Of a DNA stretch of 64,000 nucleotides, positions 35,744 to 47,369 are shown in pieces. This DNA comes from Pictodentalium vernedei (lineage: Eukaryota > Mollusca > Scaphopoda > Dentaliida > Dentaliidae): contig CM062294.1 of assembly GCA_031216915.1 (NCBI GenBank), positions 159,543,455-159,607,454 on the forward strand. The letters are read 5' to 3'. Numbering within the stretch: position 1 is the first letter of the stretch; each line of letters opens with the position of its first letter. The position numbers and the translations under genes are program-made. The notes below the pieces were generated by a model that searched no databases, was not told the origin of the DNA, and saw only the letters and a program-made list of their open reading frames with translations.

Positions 35744-36067
35744 CCCCAATCAGTGCTATCAAAAATCTTCAGACGGTTAGGTGGTCTTTTACATTAAGCC
35801 TTTAGTTGTTTTATATGGGAATGGAAATTCAATTTATTGTCAAACAATAAATCCAAGAATTTTCCTTTTTTTAACAGCGTTTATACTATTCCCATTAATT
35901 TTCAACTCCGGATGGAAGCATTGTTTCCAGAGCTTACACAAATGCACACAGTTTGTTTCAGTCTTCGAGACCTTAAAACTATTTTCTGTACTTCATGTCT
36001 GCATTCTATGTACGCACAGCTGCTGTTTGCGTCCAGTGGCATTTTACGATGCATTTACAAAAATATA

Positions 36068-36137
36068 TCGTCCCCTGAGTTCCAATGTGTTCTATGTGCA
36101 TGCTGGCACATAGAAGATATTGGAACTCAGGGGACGA
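36068..36137. repeat. 70-bp hairpin shared with family E
   Basis: TCGTCCCCTGAGTTCCAATG on the left and ATTGGAACTCAGGGGACGA on the right, with a TATGTGC.TG.GCACATA tip. The same hairpin lies inside family E at 41681-41752 and 57358-57435. Confidence 0.85.
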
Positions 36138-36223
36138 GAGGATATATAATAGTGGCCAAAACTGTAGGCTCTGTCTGTAAAATACAATTCAAATTAACAT
36201 GTTCAATCTCCATCGTTATTATT

Positions 36224-37371
36224 ATTAGTCCCCTACGGGAACCGTAAGGGGACTATAGGATTGCACTCCGTCCGTCCGTCCGTCTGCCTGTCTGTCCGTC
36301 CGTCCGTCCGTCCGTCTGTCCGTCCGTCCGCCTGTCTGTCTGTCTGTTTTTTATGTTACCACCTCTCCCTCCAACATGCTTTAAGCTACACCTTTCATAT
36401 TTGGTACATGGATAAATGGTTCTGAGGGGATAATGCACGCTCAAAATGTTTTTTTAAAAATCCAAGATGGCGGAATGGCGGCCATTTTTGTTGTGTTTTT
36501 TAAGCTTTTTTTCTCTATTTTCATGTTACCACTCCTCCCACCAACATGGTTCAAGCTACTTTGCATATTTGGCACATGGATAGAGGGTTGGGAGGGGATG
36601 ATGCACGTTCAATATTTTTTCTTCAAAATCCAAGATGGCGGCATTGCGGCCATTTATGTTGTGTTTTTTAAGCTTTTTTCTCTATTTTATGTTACCACCC
36701 CTCACTCCAATATGGTTCAAGCTACACTTTTTATATCTGGAACATGGATAGAGGGTTGTAATGGAATGTTGCACGTTCAATATTTTTTTTTCAAATTCAA
36801 GATGGCGCCATGGTGACCATTTTTGTTGTGTTTTTTAAGCTTTTTTCTCTATTTTATCTTACCACCCCTCACTCCAACATGGTTCAAGCTACACTTTTTA
36901 TATCTGGCACATGGATAGAGGGTTGTAATGGGATGTTGCACGCTCAATATTTTTTTTTCAAAATCTAACATCTGTCTTTCTGTCCGTCTGTCTGTCTGTA
37001 TGACTGTCTGTCTGTTTTTATGTTACCACCTCTCCCTCTAATATGCTTCAGGCTACACCTTTTGTATTTTGTACATGGATACATGGTTCTGAGGGGATGA
37101 TGCACAGTCAATATTTATTTTTAAAAATCCAAGATGGCAGAATGGCGGCCATTTTTGTTGTGTTTTTTAAGCTTTTTTCTCTATTTTATGTTACCACCCC
37201 TCCCTCCAACATGGTTCAAGCTACGCCTTTCATATATGGTACATGGATAAAGGGTTGTGAGGGGATTATGCACGCTCAATATTTTTTTTTCAAAATCCAA
37301 GATGCTTATATACTCTAGTGTCTTCTGTGACAAAAACACCTTATGTCACAAAAGCGCCGTAGGGGACTAAT
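36224..37371 (+). mobile_element. TIR element carrying a ~165-bp minisatellite
   Basis: Perfect 15-bp inverted ends ATTAGTCCCCTACGG / CCGTAGGGGACTAAT. The left end adds a small hairpin (CCCTACGGGAACCGTAAGGG). Inside are (CCGT)n/(CTGT)n runs (36268-36350, 36968-37016) and about six units of 160-175 bp, with starts marked by ATGTTACCAC near 36353, 36524, 36690, 36858, 37020 and 37190. Each unit shares TTCAAGCTAC, ACATGGATA, a CCAAGATGGCGG-type motif (lost in some) and TTTTTAAGC. Long frames inside are repeat artefacts. Confidence 0.85.
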
Positions 37372-37392
37372 ACCACCTCGGTGGTCAAACAC

Positions 37393-37450
37393 TTGTTATT
37401 TATTGGTGCTTAACGCCACATCATCAGCTAGGGCTATATCGAGGCGAAAA
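37393..37450 (-). repeat. LINE 3' end shared with the SINE tail
   Basis: Minus strand reads ATGATGTGGCGTTAAGCACC then AATAAATAA. The full SINEs end TATGTGACCTTAAACACC then AATAAATAA. The match over the last ~25 bases fits a SINE that uses this LINE's machinery. Confidence 0.65.
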
Positions 37451-37641
37451 AACAGTGGTATATAAAAAGTCATTATCAATAATGAAATAAAAATTGAATA
37501 AAAATAAAAACAACCACAAAAAACATGTCAAAGATAAAAATGATTAGAATAACAATGAGTAATGAGATACTTGAATACATTAAAAATCAACCTGAGGAAT
37601 TGAGACTTGATGAGTCGCGATTAAAAGAATGAAAACAATTT

Positions 37642-39142
37642 TTAAAATTTTGTAAAAAGGTTGATTACTTTCAGAAATGATACAATTTTATGTGGGCTCG
37701 TATTATAAAATAGATCTCTAAGGGATCCAACTGTGAAGTACTGCCCTCTAACAAGATTAAAATCAGTACAATTTAAGAGAATGTGCTCCACTGGTAACAC
37801 CTGCTGACATGGAACACATTCTTGTCGCATATTACCCTCTAACAGAAAGGAATGTGTTAGTCGTGTCCGCCTGCCACATAGATTTGATGTAGCTACTAAT
37901 ATGAGACTTAAAATCAGTGAGAGGCTTTGTTAAAGCCTGTTTTGCTGCACTGCCTGCTCTGGTGTTACCAGCGATACCTATATGTCCAGGTTACCAGCAA
38001 AACACGACATCATATTGGTCAGACATAAGAGTTAACTTCTCACGAAGCTCCAAAACTAGAGGGTTCTTCAACCTGGGGTTGAGCAAAGCAAGCAAAGAGG
38101 AAAGAGAGTCAGAAAAAATAATCGACTTCTTTTCCTGTACATTCTCGATATGTTCGAGTGCAAGTTGTAAAGCTTTGACTTCAGCTGTGAAAATAGAACT
38201 TTGGTTCGGTATTCTGATGGAAGTGACATGATCATCAGTGACAACAGCTGATGATACTTTGTCACCATCTTTTGATCCATCTGTATAGATCCTTGTATAT
38301 GCACTACACTTTGACTTAATTTCAGCATATTTTTGCTTAAACAGCAGAGAATTTGTTTCAGACTTTTGAGTAGATGCTAGGTCCAAAATAACTGTTGGCT
38401 TTTTAAGATGCCAAGGGAGAGTTTGTGGTTCACAATTCTCTTTTATTGTAACTGGCTCAATTTTGGCGGACTCCATATGAGGTTTAATTCTAATTCCCAA
38501 TGGAGGGATATGTTTCTGATGACTGTTAAAAAATTCCATATTTTGAGGTTCTGAGACACAGTTGTATGCAGGGTTGGACTGTTTAGAAAGAAGTTTTGAA
38601 ACATATTGGAGTGAAAGTTTAATTCTGCGCGTCTCAAGAGAAGGCTCCTCCGCTTCAACAAGCATTGAACCTACCGGTGATGTTCTAAAAGCACCAAGGC
38701 TGGTTCTTATGCCACTATTATGAATGGCATCAAGAGGTTTGAGATATGACTTTCTGGCAGGACCGTAAACCACACAGCCATAATCTAATTTTGTTCTGAC
38801 AAGTGATCCATACAGATGGATTCATGTATTTTGGTCAATGCCCCAATCAGTGCTACTAACTACATTCAAGAGGTTCAGTGCCCTTTTACATTTTACCTTC
38901 AGTTGTTTTATGTGGGAAGTGAAATTCAGCTTGTTGCCAAACAACAACCCTAAGTATTTCACTTCCTTAACAACTTTAATAGGACTACCATCAATCTTTA
39001 ACTCCGGATCGAGGTGATGTTTCCGAAGCTTACAAAAATGAACACAATTTGTTTTCATTTTTGAGAATTTCAAACCGTTTTGTATGGCCCATTTTTTAAT
39101 TCTGTTTAAGCACAGCTGAAGTTTGCGCTCTATAGCATTCAT
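37642..39142 (-). pseudogene. LINE RT thumb, RNase H and C-terminal zinc-like knuckle
   Basis: From 39142 a thumb region (KMKTNCVHFCKLRKHHLDP; VKEVKYLGLLFGNKLNF), then from 38773 a 260-codon frame with the RNase H catalytic blocks YTDGSKDGDKVSS (Asp), FTAEVKALQLALEHI (Glu) and IIFSDSLSSLLAL (Asp). After an in-frame TAA near 37990 the protein continues with the His-bearing PGHIGIAGNTRAGSAAK. It then ends with CVPCQQVLPVEHILLNC, a CxxC-H-C knuckle usual at the end of I-type LINE proteins. RNase H would remove the RNA strand during copying. Confidence 0.8.
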
Positions 39143-39162
39143 TTTCTTGCTGCTGTAGCAGA

Positions 39163-40038
39163 TTAAAAATCATCTACATACAACGAAGAATCTACCATAT
39201 TCTCATTTGCTTCGATGATGCTATTAATTTTCACCGCAAAAAGGGTAACAGATAAGATACTACCCTGAGAAACCCCCAATTTCTGTTCGTGCGGATCAGA
39301 TAACGTTGATCCAACACGGACCTGAAATTGGCGGTCCTTTAAAAAGTTTTCAATAGAATGGGGCATACGCCCTCTCAACCCCACGTTAAAAAGACCTTTT
39401 AAAATCCCATACGTCCACGTTGAATCATATGCCTTCTTCAGATCAAAGAAGATGGCAACCCCATGTTCTTTTCTGGCGAAGGCATTTCTAGTAAACGTTT
39501 CAAGTCTGACCAAATGATCCACAGTACTGTTCTGGCCTCTGAAACCACACTGAACATCCACAAGCAGATTGTTCGATTCCAGAAACCAGACAAGTCGATC
39601 ATTGATCATTCTCTCCATGGTTTTGTACAGACAACTGGTTAAAGCAATAGGTCTGTAATTGTTTGGGTTGCTGTGATCTTTATCAGGCTTAGGAAAAGGA
39701 ATTATTGTTGCTTTACCCTAGGATGGTGAAAACTGGCCAGTTGCCCAAATGCCATTAAAAATTGATAATAAAAGTTCTAGTGAAGATTGAGGCAGATGCT
39801 TTAGATGCTTTAAAATTTGGTAGTGAATTTCATCGGGACCAGTGTCAGTACCCTTTGCTCTATGTAAAGAGTTAGTTAACTCTTCTATAGAGAAAGGTTC
39901 ATTGTAATCCTCTAGATTGTTGGAGGTAAATTTGATCTTTTGTTTTTCTTGTTGTCTTTTAATTTTGATAAATTCTGGACTAAAATTTTCAGACGACGAA
40001 TGTTGCGAATGTCCATCGTTATGGAAAATAAAATCCAC
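39163..40038 (-). pseudogene. LINE reverse transcriptase, I/Nimb-like
   Basis: The frames 39718-40038 and 39163-39618 are in register apart from breaks. Visible blocks: the entry block SIEELTNSLHRAKGTDTGPD, then PNNYRPIALTSCLYKTMERM, motif A with the catalytic Asp in FFDLKKAYDSTW, motif B LGVSQGSILSVTLF, and motif C LYVDD at the very end. It would copy the element RNA into DNA at the insertion site. A single-base loss in a T-run right after YVDD shifts the frame; reading resumes at 39142 with MNAIERKLQLCLNRIKKWA. Not functional as read. Confidence 0.85.
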
Positions 40039-40040
40039 TT

Positions 40041-41519
40041 ACTAATAAAGATATAGTATAACTTAACAATATGTTGAACAATGACGTTAATAACTGAAAT
40101 AGGCCTGAACTATCCCGATTAGGTAGACGAGGTTATGAATAGCCCTAACTGGCATTTTGAATATTTGAACATTTTTTTTTAATGTTTCGTTTACATTCTT
40201 GGTTTTGAGGGTCGTTTGACGGGAATGAGGAGGGGTATTAACATGAATCATCGGCAGTTGCCAAAGAACAGAAATAGTCACCGAAAGTTTAAGTTGTGTC
40301 TGAGGTGAACGGTATGTCGTTGACGTGAATATTTGGATAGTTTCTAACGCCAGAAAATGTGTCATGTCGATTAATGTGATATTTGAGAGTTCCATTTTAA
40401 CACAATAGAGGAGTTTTCTAACTAAAAGTGAACCTTAATTCAAACTGCCTTTCACCCCATGGCAGTATTTTTATGTTTCTAATAGTTTCCCTTTAATAAT
40501 GTAGTGTCCATGCACGTCCATGTTATAACTTATTCGCCCCGCAATACCCCAATCCTTTGCGTGTTGTGTTATCTCCGAGATACATCAAAGGCATGTCCTA
40601 TGAATATGATACGATGAGAATGTATTGGACAGTCCTGCTAGTTAATTAGATATCTCAGCATATACATGAAGGCTGGTATATACAATTGGAAGTATCAAAG
40701 TTTTTCGGGAACTGCAGTATTCGATGATTTGTTTTTTTTACTTTGCACAACTATTGCAAAATTGTAAATTAAATCTCTTGCACGGTGTGATATCGTCAAA
40801 TATTCTGGAGACTATTTTTCGCGCATCCATATAATGGAATAGACACAACAACTGCATTAAATATATTAATATAAATTTGAAAAGATGGGACATTCTTTAC
40901 TTAATAACTTTAACATTCCCATGTTTAGATGTGTTTGCCTTTTGTTTCACAGTACCAACATAACATTATTTGTTACACACATGGACAGAGTATCACATGT
41001 GCAAAGAAATAGTTCCAGAGGTTTGCATTATCTTTTCAAATCGTATAAGTACTGTTTTATTCATTAATGTGAATGAAGGTTGTTAGAGATTCCAAGACAT
41101 CCTCAGCACTTTCTGAACAGTAAAAGAACGAGCCGACATATGGGAAATTTGTTATTGATTATAAATTAATAGTAATCACATAGCAAGACTATATCCTAAA
41201 GTCAAATATCTCGTCGAAGAATAATTTGAACAGGGAGGGAGAAACTGCACACCCTTGCATGACACACGTCAACATTTTACATGTAATGTGGCGCATTGCC
41301 AATCACACAATGTCGACTCTAATCATACATGGATATGAGTACACCGAGTCTATACACATAAAGACCGATGTTTTCGATCTTACAGAACAATTTATTTCTA
41401 TCAGCAGAAACAAAAGTCTACGGATGATTCAAAATGAGAACTTCCTAATGATCTATATTTTTTATAAACAGTAACAGATTCTTATTTATTACACGCCTGT
41501 TCTATGAAATCTCCACCTA
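40041..41519. other. No recognised feature
   Basis: About 1.5 kb of AT-rich sequence beyond the LINE 5' truncation. Frames such as 40087-40395 on the minus strand do not continue the LINE. Nothing supported. Confidence 0.45.
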
Positions 41520-41795
41520 AAGCAAGACTAAACCATGCGGAAAATGAAAATCAGTTCCGCACACATATGCCGAACGGAAATCGTTCACGGACTACTTCTA
41601 TAAAGAAGCGAAATTTCACTTGAATTTTCGACAAATCGTGCACCGCAATTACAACTTGAATCGCTAGCGATAACTGAAAATTCGTTCCCTGAGTTTCAAT
41701 GTGTTCTATGTGCCTGTAGGTACATAGAGCACATTGAAACTCAGGGGACGAAATAGTAAACCGATGTCCACTCGCAAATTTTGTTGGCGTTAAAA
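41520..41795 (+). mobile_element. Family E element, copy E1
   Basis: Matches 57335-57603 in inverse orientation: CCATGCGGAAAA, GAACGGAAATCGTT, AAGAAGCGAAATTT, CGCAATTACA, TGAATC.CTAGCGATA, then a hairpin (41681-41752) and ACTCGCAAATTT. The hairpin arm reads CGTTCCCTGAGTTTCAATGT. No protein. Confidence 0.75.
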
Positions 41796-41861
41796 TGTGT
41801 TCTTTCTTTTGACAGTTATCAAATGTTTTGCTGACTGTCCTTCTAATAATTGTTTTTATAG

Positions 41862-41952
41862 CTGCGAAGGCGTTTAGTAAACACAGAACGACACAGCATA
41901 TCGATTAACCCATTCACATACGCGTGTAGTTCTGTGTATTTACGCCTTCGGA
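41862..41952. repeat. Inverted repeat ~90 bp
   Basis: GCGAAGGCGTTTAGTAAACA with CAGAAC on the left and GTTCTGTGTATTTACGCCTT on the right; loop rich in TACGCGTGTA. Confidence 0.65.
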
Positions 41953-42172
41953 GTATGAGTGTAAACCAAAATGGGTAATGTACATTTACATAAACTACAT
42001 TTTAAGGTGAGAAAGTTGAAAAAACATGTATGTATTGATTGTAGTGTCATTTTTTAAAATAGATTTGACCTACCTCAAACTAGACACGTGAGAGAAACAA
42101 GATAATGGGAAATCGGGGCAGGTTAATCCAAGGAACAGAATTCTCATCCTCGCGTGTTGCAGTGGTGTAATG

Positions 42173-42489
42173 TACAGTTAAAACTAGAAGTCCTGTCATG
42201 AAATGCGCACAAATAGCACGTTGATATGCGCGTTAATGTACGCGTTATGGCCCAAGTAAAGCTATCAAATTCTGTACATATGGCCTGTGCACAAGCAATG
42301 ATTCAGCCAATGGACCTCCGGGTAACCCGGAGGTCCAATGGCAGAAACATTGCATGTGTTTGCTATGAGTAACCAAGAGAACCTGAGTGCTTTGGATGCC
42401 ATTCGATATGGAAATTGCGCGCAATTCCAACGCGCAATTAAGCCTATATAAGCGCACTATTCGTGACAGGACTTCTAGTTTTAACTGTA
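42173..42489. mobile_element. Tc1/mariner-like MITE, 317 bp
   Basis: Perfect 26-bp inverted ends that begin TACAGTTAAAACTAGAAGTC. Reading the outer TA as the target duplication leaves CAGTTAAAAC termini, as in Tc1/mariner. The centre is a second palindrome (42306-42342, GCCAATGGACCTCCGGGT). A TATATAAGCGC box lies near the right end. No transposase. Confidence 0.8.
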
Positions 42490-43379
42490 TATACTTGGAA
42501 AGTAGACAAAAAGCAGGATAGGCAGACTGACTTATACTTACTAATAACTATACGTTATTTCCAGAAATGTGTATTAAATACATATGTCTTTAACAAACAT
42601 TGCGAGCTTAATGTTGAAAAATAGGTTCAGCAACAAGCTAAAGCCTATTTAAACTGTTTCCACGGGCTGCAAATATACACTTAGAGTTTCATGTGGCTGC
42701 ATATTACAAAAAACTTAGCAAAAGATACACAACGATAGTTACACCTTTCAAAGTAAAAGATTGAAAGAGTGAATGTGGTCTAGAAGTTTAAGTGGTAGAA
42801 GAGAAATATATATATAAAAAAAATACCATAAGGGCTGGAGTTTTGAGAGAAAGATAGAAAGATAAAATAAGTATAGGCCTATACAGAAGTTAAATTTGAA
42901 TAAGGTATATTTGCTACAAGCTGACGAGTGAAAAAAAAGATAATTGAGTTGGTTTCAATATTAAACCGAGGACATCCATAGAGAAAAGTTTGCATGTATA
43001 TATGCGTGTAAAACAAATCATTAGAGTTACAGGTTTGCAAATCGCAACCTTCCTTTTATACGGCAGTTGCTACAGTGTCCATTCTTCGTATGTGTAATTA
43101 CTAAGTTACAAGCATATGTAAGTGCACGTGTAAGTAAAATCTTTTTTTCAATTACGTCTCAATTGGTGTCACTGGTCTCGCGACTCATGTCGTCACTGAT
43201 CATAGCACGTATCCTGAACTATAGCTACCGCGTGATATTCTGCGCTACCTTGACAGCATACTATTTCTAATGATGCATTGTAACTTCACAAATAATACCA
43301 CACGCGGTATGACATAACCTGGCTGCCTACATAGTTCACTATAACAACCAATATGCACTGCGACTATGACATTACTTCC
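42490..43379. other. No recognised feature
   Basis: AT-rich, no gene or repeat supported. Confidence 0.45.
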
Positions 43380-44930
43380 CGTCAAAGATAACCATTCCCA
43401 GACAGGTATCCCCCTAAAGGATTCCACAGAAAGGTAATAATACACCAACGTGTCAAATGCATCTTCAAACACTCGTATTTGCTTACGTGTTATATCTTTT
43501 TGAGGCACATTGTGGACTTCCACAAAAAGACCTATCAGTACATCCAACTGAATACGATGTGCACACATTGTGCACTAGCGTGAAGCACATTCCATCATCT
43601 ACCAGGCATATGTTCCGCGGAAATCCTCGTTATCAGTGACAATATGCTGCAAGTGCTGTGCGCACAGTGTTCACCAGCACGCAGCAGGCACATATCGGCA
43701 CACCCAACAGGTGCCCATGTGCTGCATGTGATATGTACACATTGCTACACATTATATGCAAGCTGTCGTCAGAAGTTATAATCAGTTAACTATTCTTTGA
43801 GATGTTTCTCCAATAGTCACTGCCAGTCCCAGCTAGTCCCCGGACGTTCCCAGATCAGCAAGGTCTTCAGTCCCAAAATAACGAGATGAGGATATGCCCT
43901 ACATGTTCTTGAGGTAAATCGCGTACTTGTACATAAGAGCATATCGGTACGTCCAGCATACGTCCATGTGCTGTGCCCACATTGAGCACCAGCATACAAG
44001 CACTCTACATCAAATGGCCTACGTTCCATGGAATCCCTTAAAAATGCCCGACTCAGTCTATAAAATCCCCTTTTCGTTGCCTGTGCCTATGTGTTTGCCT
44101 ATCGGTACATCCAACATGAGTTCATGTGCTGCATGTGATGTGTATAAACTGTTACACATTGTGCACAAGTTATCTTTTGATGACTGTCCTCCGACAGATA
44201 TCCGCCAAAAGGTATCCTCAAACAGTGCATCACCTTTGTCAAAGGCATCCAAAGATACCCGTGCATACTTACGTGTTGATTGTTTTCGTGGAACACTGTG
44301 TACTTGCACATGAGCTTGTTTCGGCACATTCCGAATGCGCACAGATGAGATATGCACACATTGTGCACAAGTACACACGCATATATTGACTATTCTCTGT
44401 TTTTGAGGAACATTGTGAACTGGCACACAAACAGATATCGACACACTAAGATTTGCGTCCATGTGCTGCATATGATATGGCTGTACATTTTGTCACGCCT
44501 TGAGCACCAGCACACAGGCATCTCTTGTTATGATATAACAGACAGTCTCTTATACGTAATGTTCTCTGGCATGTACTAGGTTAACGAACGGTATAGGCAG
44601 ACACAGGCTCAAATGAATGCAGCGATCTAATTGAACTTATTGAGTCTTGATCGAAGAAAGCGATCGAACAAGGGTAATGAATCTTAATTATCCTCAGGTA
44701 GACATCCTCTGCCACCTAACCTATAAAAGGTATCTTCAAAAGGTATCTTTCAGTAGTACATCACCATGTCACGGGCGTCCTCAAATACCTCTATATGCCT
44801 ATGTGCTGCATTTGTTAGGCACATTGTACACTTTTACATAAAAATACATCGGCAAATACATTATGTGCCTATGTGCGATTCGCGTTGTGTACACATTGTG
44901 CATTAACACACAGTCACATCTGGTCAAAAT
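43380..44930. repeat. Degenerate long-period tandem array
   Basis: Blocks recur in the same order at uneven spacing. A GACAG.TATCC.CC.AAAGG block is near 43396, 44194 and 44702. A block like CACGTGTTGATT...GGAACATTGTG.ACTTGCACAT follows. Then come CGGTACATCCAACATG, CCATGTGCTGCATGTGATAT and TACACATTGTGCACAAG. On the minus strand the first blocks keep similar peptides (VHNVPQKDITRKQIRVFEDA and VHSVPRKQSTRKYARVSLDA), which may be coding or may just reflect shared descent. No known domain. Confidence 0.6.
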
Positions 44931-45714
44931 AGGTGGGACCAGAGTAGATAAAAGTCATAATACAGGTAGAACAAGTGCAGGATTGGTGGAAATGTGATTG
45001 GCGGTAAACAGAAACAGAGTATTGCGGAGAGAATTTGAACTAGACGACCTGTTCACCATGACAATGACGCCGCAGCATGGCGGTTCACGCCGGCCACTAC
45101 GACAACCCAACATGACGTAACAATGACGTCAGTTTACTGTCCGACTCACTCCCCGGATAGCGTTTGATAAAAATCGCCATTCAGGAGAGGAAATCTTGTT
45201 CATATCAAGAGAAGAAAAATAATCTTTGAGTGGGTTCTCTCTAATCTGTAGTGCGAGGGTGTTTCAAGGGCCGGTTGTGAGTGGTCTGAAAAGAAAAGAA
45301 TTTTGATATGAGTTTGTACAACAGGGCACTTGTAGGTCCGCGCTATTATGGGGACAATATCGGGCTGTCACAGGGGGTTGGAGCAAACAAGAAGCATGGA
45401 AGGTATTCTGAAACACGATTTGGAACCTTTTCAAAATACCGAATAAAAGGTGTGTTTTTCCTTTCGTCTTTGGAGCGTTTTTCAACAGTGTCGGATTTTT
45501 TTCTTATCTTACGGCGTTATAGACTGTGAGAGCTTTTTTCAGTTTGATTTTGTTTCAAATCCTGAAGATTTTCATTCGGTACAATTACCCCATCTCGTAT
45601 CAGAATAATATTCAAATAATGGATATTCTCAATGCTTTTCGGTCAAGGAGAACTTTATATTTGGTAAAGGAGGATGTAAAAGGTTTCTAGCTTTACGTGT
45701 TTGCTTTGCTTATT
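44931..45714. other. No recognised gene
   Basis: GC-richer patch 45040-45150 contains TGACGTAACAATGACGTCAG (CRE-like). The frame 45308-45529 (73 codons) begins with ATG but has no known domain. Confidence 0.4.
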
Positions 45715-46168
<454 letters not shown>

Positions 46169-47010
46169 AGGTCTTACGTGTAATTTCACAGATGTAGTTA
46201 CTCCATTATCGTGGTCAATTCGAGTTAGGACAAGGTGTTGTACTACACGAACATACAGTTGTGAGTAACGTTGTTTTTCGAATGGACTGTGTTTCATGTT
46301 ACTGGACGATATGCATAGTCTGCTGATACATTATGGATCGTTGTGTAACTACGTGCGGCAGAATAAAACGACGTAGAGACTCACGTCGTGGCCATGATGG
46401 TTCCCGTACCGGACAACCGGCAAAGGAAACATACAAATCAAGTACTGAAGAGTGAGTTGCTGGTATGTTTTAAATTCTTGATCAAGGATAGCCATTTTTC
46501 GTGACACAGTTGCCTGCTAATTCTCTGCGCAACATCGCATGTGATAAGATAGAAGGAAATGCCACCAGCCAGAGGACGTATGTTGCAAATGACTTTTCTG
46601 TTTTTTATATTCTTTATATATATGATATAACGCAATGGTCCTAGAATACATCCGCCTGGAGCCTCTACTAGGTGGGGTTCTACGAGGACGCTACTGACTG
46701 AATGATAAGAGCCTATTATATTTTAGTCAAACAGTACTCAAATCATCTGAGTATTGTAGATGTCAGTTAGCCAGGATGTTGTTGAATCCTTTCATGTAAA
46801 GTCTAGAAGGAAAAATGTTAACAAATTATCTGAATTGTGAAGACCCAAGGCACATTTATTAAACATTTGGCAATACAGCTAAAAAGTGAGATCGATCGAG
46901 TGAACGTATTACATTTAGGCTCTCTCTTGAAAGGTGAGAGGAATTTTTGCCTTGGAATGGGAAATAATATTCACAGAAAAGAAAGGTAATACACCTGCCT
47001 GTAATCTTAC
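46169..47010. other. No recognised feature apart from possible intron
   Basis: If the exon at 47011-47087 is real this stretch begins its downstream intron (minus strand). Nothing else supported. Confidence 0.35.
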
Positions 47011-47087
47011 CATGCTCTTTGACCACTCTGTCACATGCTGCCTGATCCACATGCTTCGGGCATGAATTGCAGCCACACATACGTGTC
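47011..47087 (-). CDS. Candidate small Cys-rich exon downstream of mucin-like exon
   Basis: 77 bp between an acceptor (TAATCGTCTAGCTTTAG) and a donor GTAAGATTAC on the minus strand. In the frame that keeps it open it reads TRMCGCNSCPKHVDQAACDR then VVKEHG. The CxCxxC...C spacing is typical of secreted cysteine-rich modules. It would start in phase 2 and end in phase 1. The mucin-like exon ends in phase 1, so the two cannot be joined directly; another exon would have to sit between them. Family unknown. Confidence 0.35.
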
Positions 47088-47101
47088 CTAAAGCTAGACG
47101 A

Positions 47102-47355
47102 TTACAGGAACGATTGTGAGAAGTTACCGAAGCTGTGGATATTGCAGAAAATTATTTTTGGTGTTCTCCACAAAACGTGAGAGGGAGGAGCAATAGTTGG
47201 AACATCCCGTAATACATTGATTAATGATGTCGGTTGATAATAAACAAAGGTAGAATTAACAATCCCATTTAACCAGACATTAATAATCAGTTCTGAATCG
47301 GTGTCAAATATTAAAGCCACATAGGTTGTTATCTCAAAAGTTAAAAGCTGCTCAT
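47102..47355 (-). other. Open frame of unknown status between the two exons
   Basis: The minus frame from about 47355 to a stop at 47102 reads TYVALIFDTDSELIINVWLN then GIVNSTFVYYQPTSLINVLR. It is protein-like with an NST glycosylation site. The gap to the mucin-like donor is too short for a normal intron, and no clean acceptor is seen. It could be retained-intron coding sequence or chance. Confidence 0.25.
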
Positions 47356-47369
47356 TTTTCAGTACTTAC

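Larger units (their letters stand above)
33890..36067 (-). mobile_element. I/Nimb-like LINE, broken copy 2
   Basis: Collinear with 37700-39150 of LINE copy 1 on the same strand but more diverged. Shared stretches include TTAAAATCAATACAATATAAGA and, in protein, the RNase H region (for example KSETNSIQFKQTYAEIK and EASLCLALEQIENV). It carries many stops and frame changes and is dead. A SINE (34182-34498) and a fully palindromic element (35545-35743) are inserted in it, and a hairpin unit follows at 36068. Confidence 0.8.
37395..40040 (-). mobile_element. I/Nimb-like LINE, copy 1, 5'-truncated
   Basis: Minus-strand non-LTR retrotransposon. Order from 40040 down: linker and RT start, reverse transcriptase, RNase H, a CxxC..H..C end and a 3' UTR ending GCGTTAAGCACCAATAAATA. 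An RNase H behind the RT is typical of the I group (I, Nimb and relatives). The endonuclease and ORF1 are missing, so it begins just before the RT. It carries a few breaks: a frameshift in a T-run after the YVDD box near 39163, an in-frame TAA near 37990 inside RNase H, and one near 39718. Confidence 0.88.

Noticed and set aside
36433-37318. Two long frames with repeated KIQDGG..AAIFVVFFKLF
   Set aside because: They follow the minisatellite units and are broken by unit-length changes; no independent sign of coding.
47102-47355. Direct second exon of the mucin-like gene
   Set aside because: It would need an intron of about 35 bp and no good acceptor is seen; kept only as an open frame.
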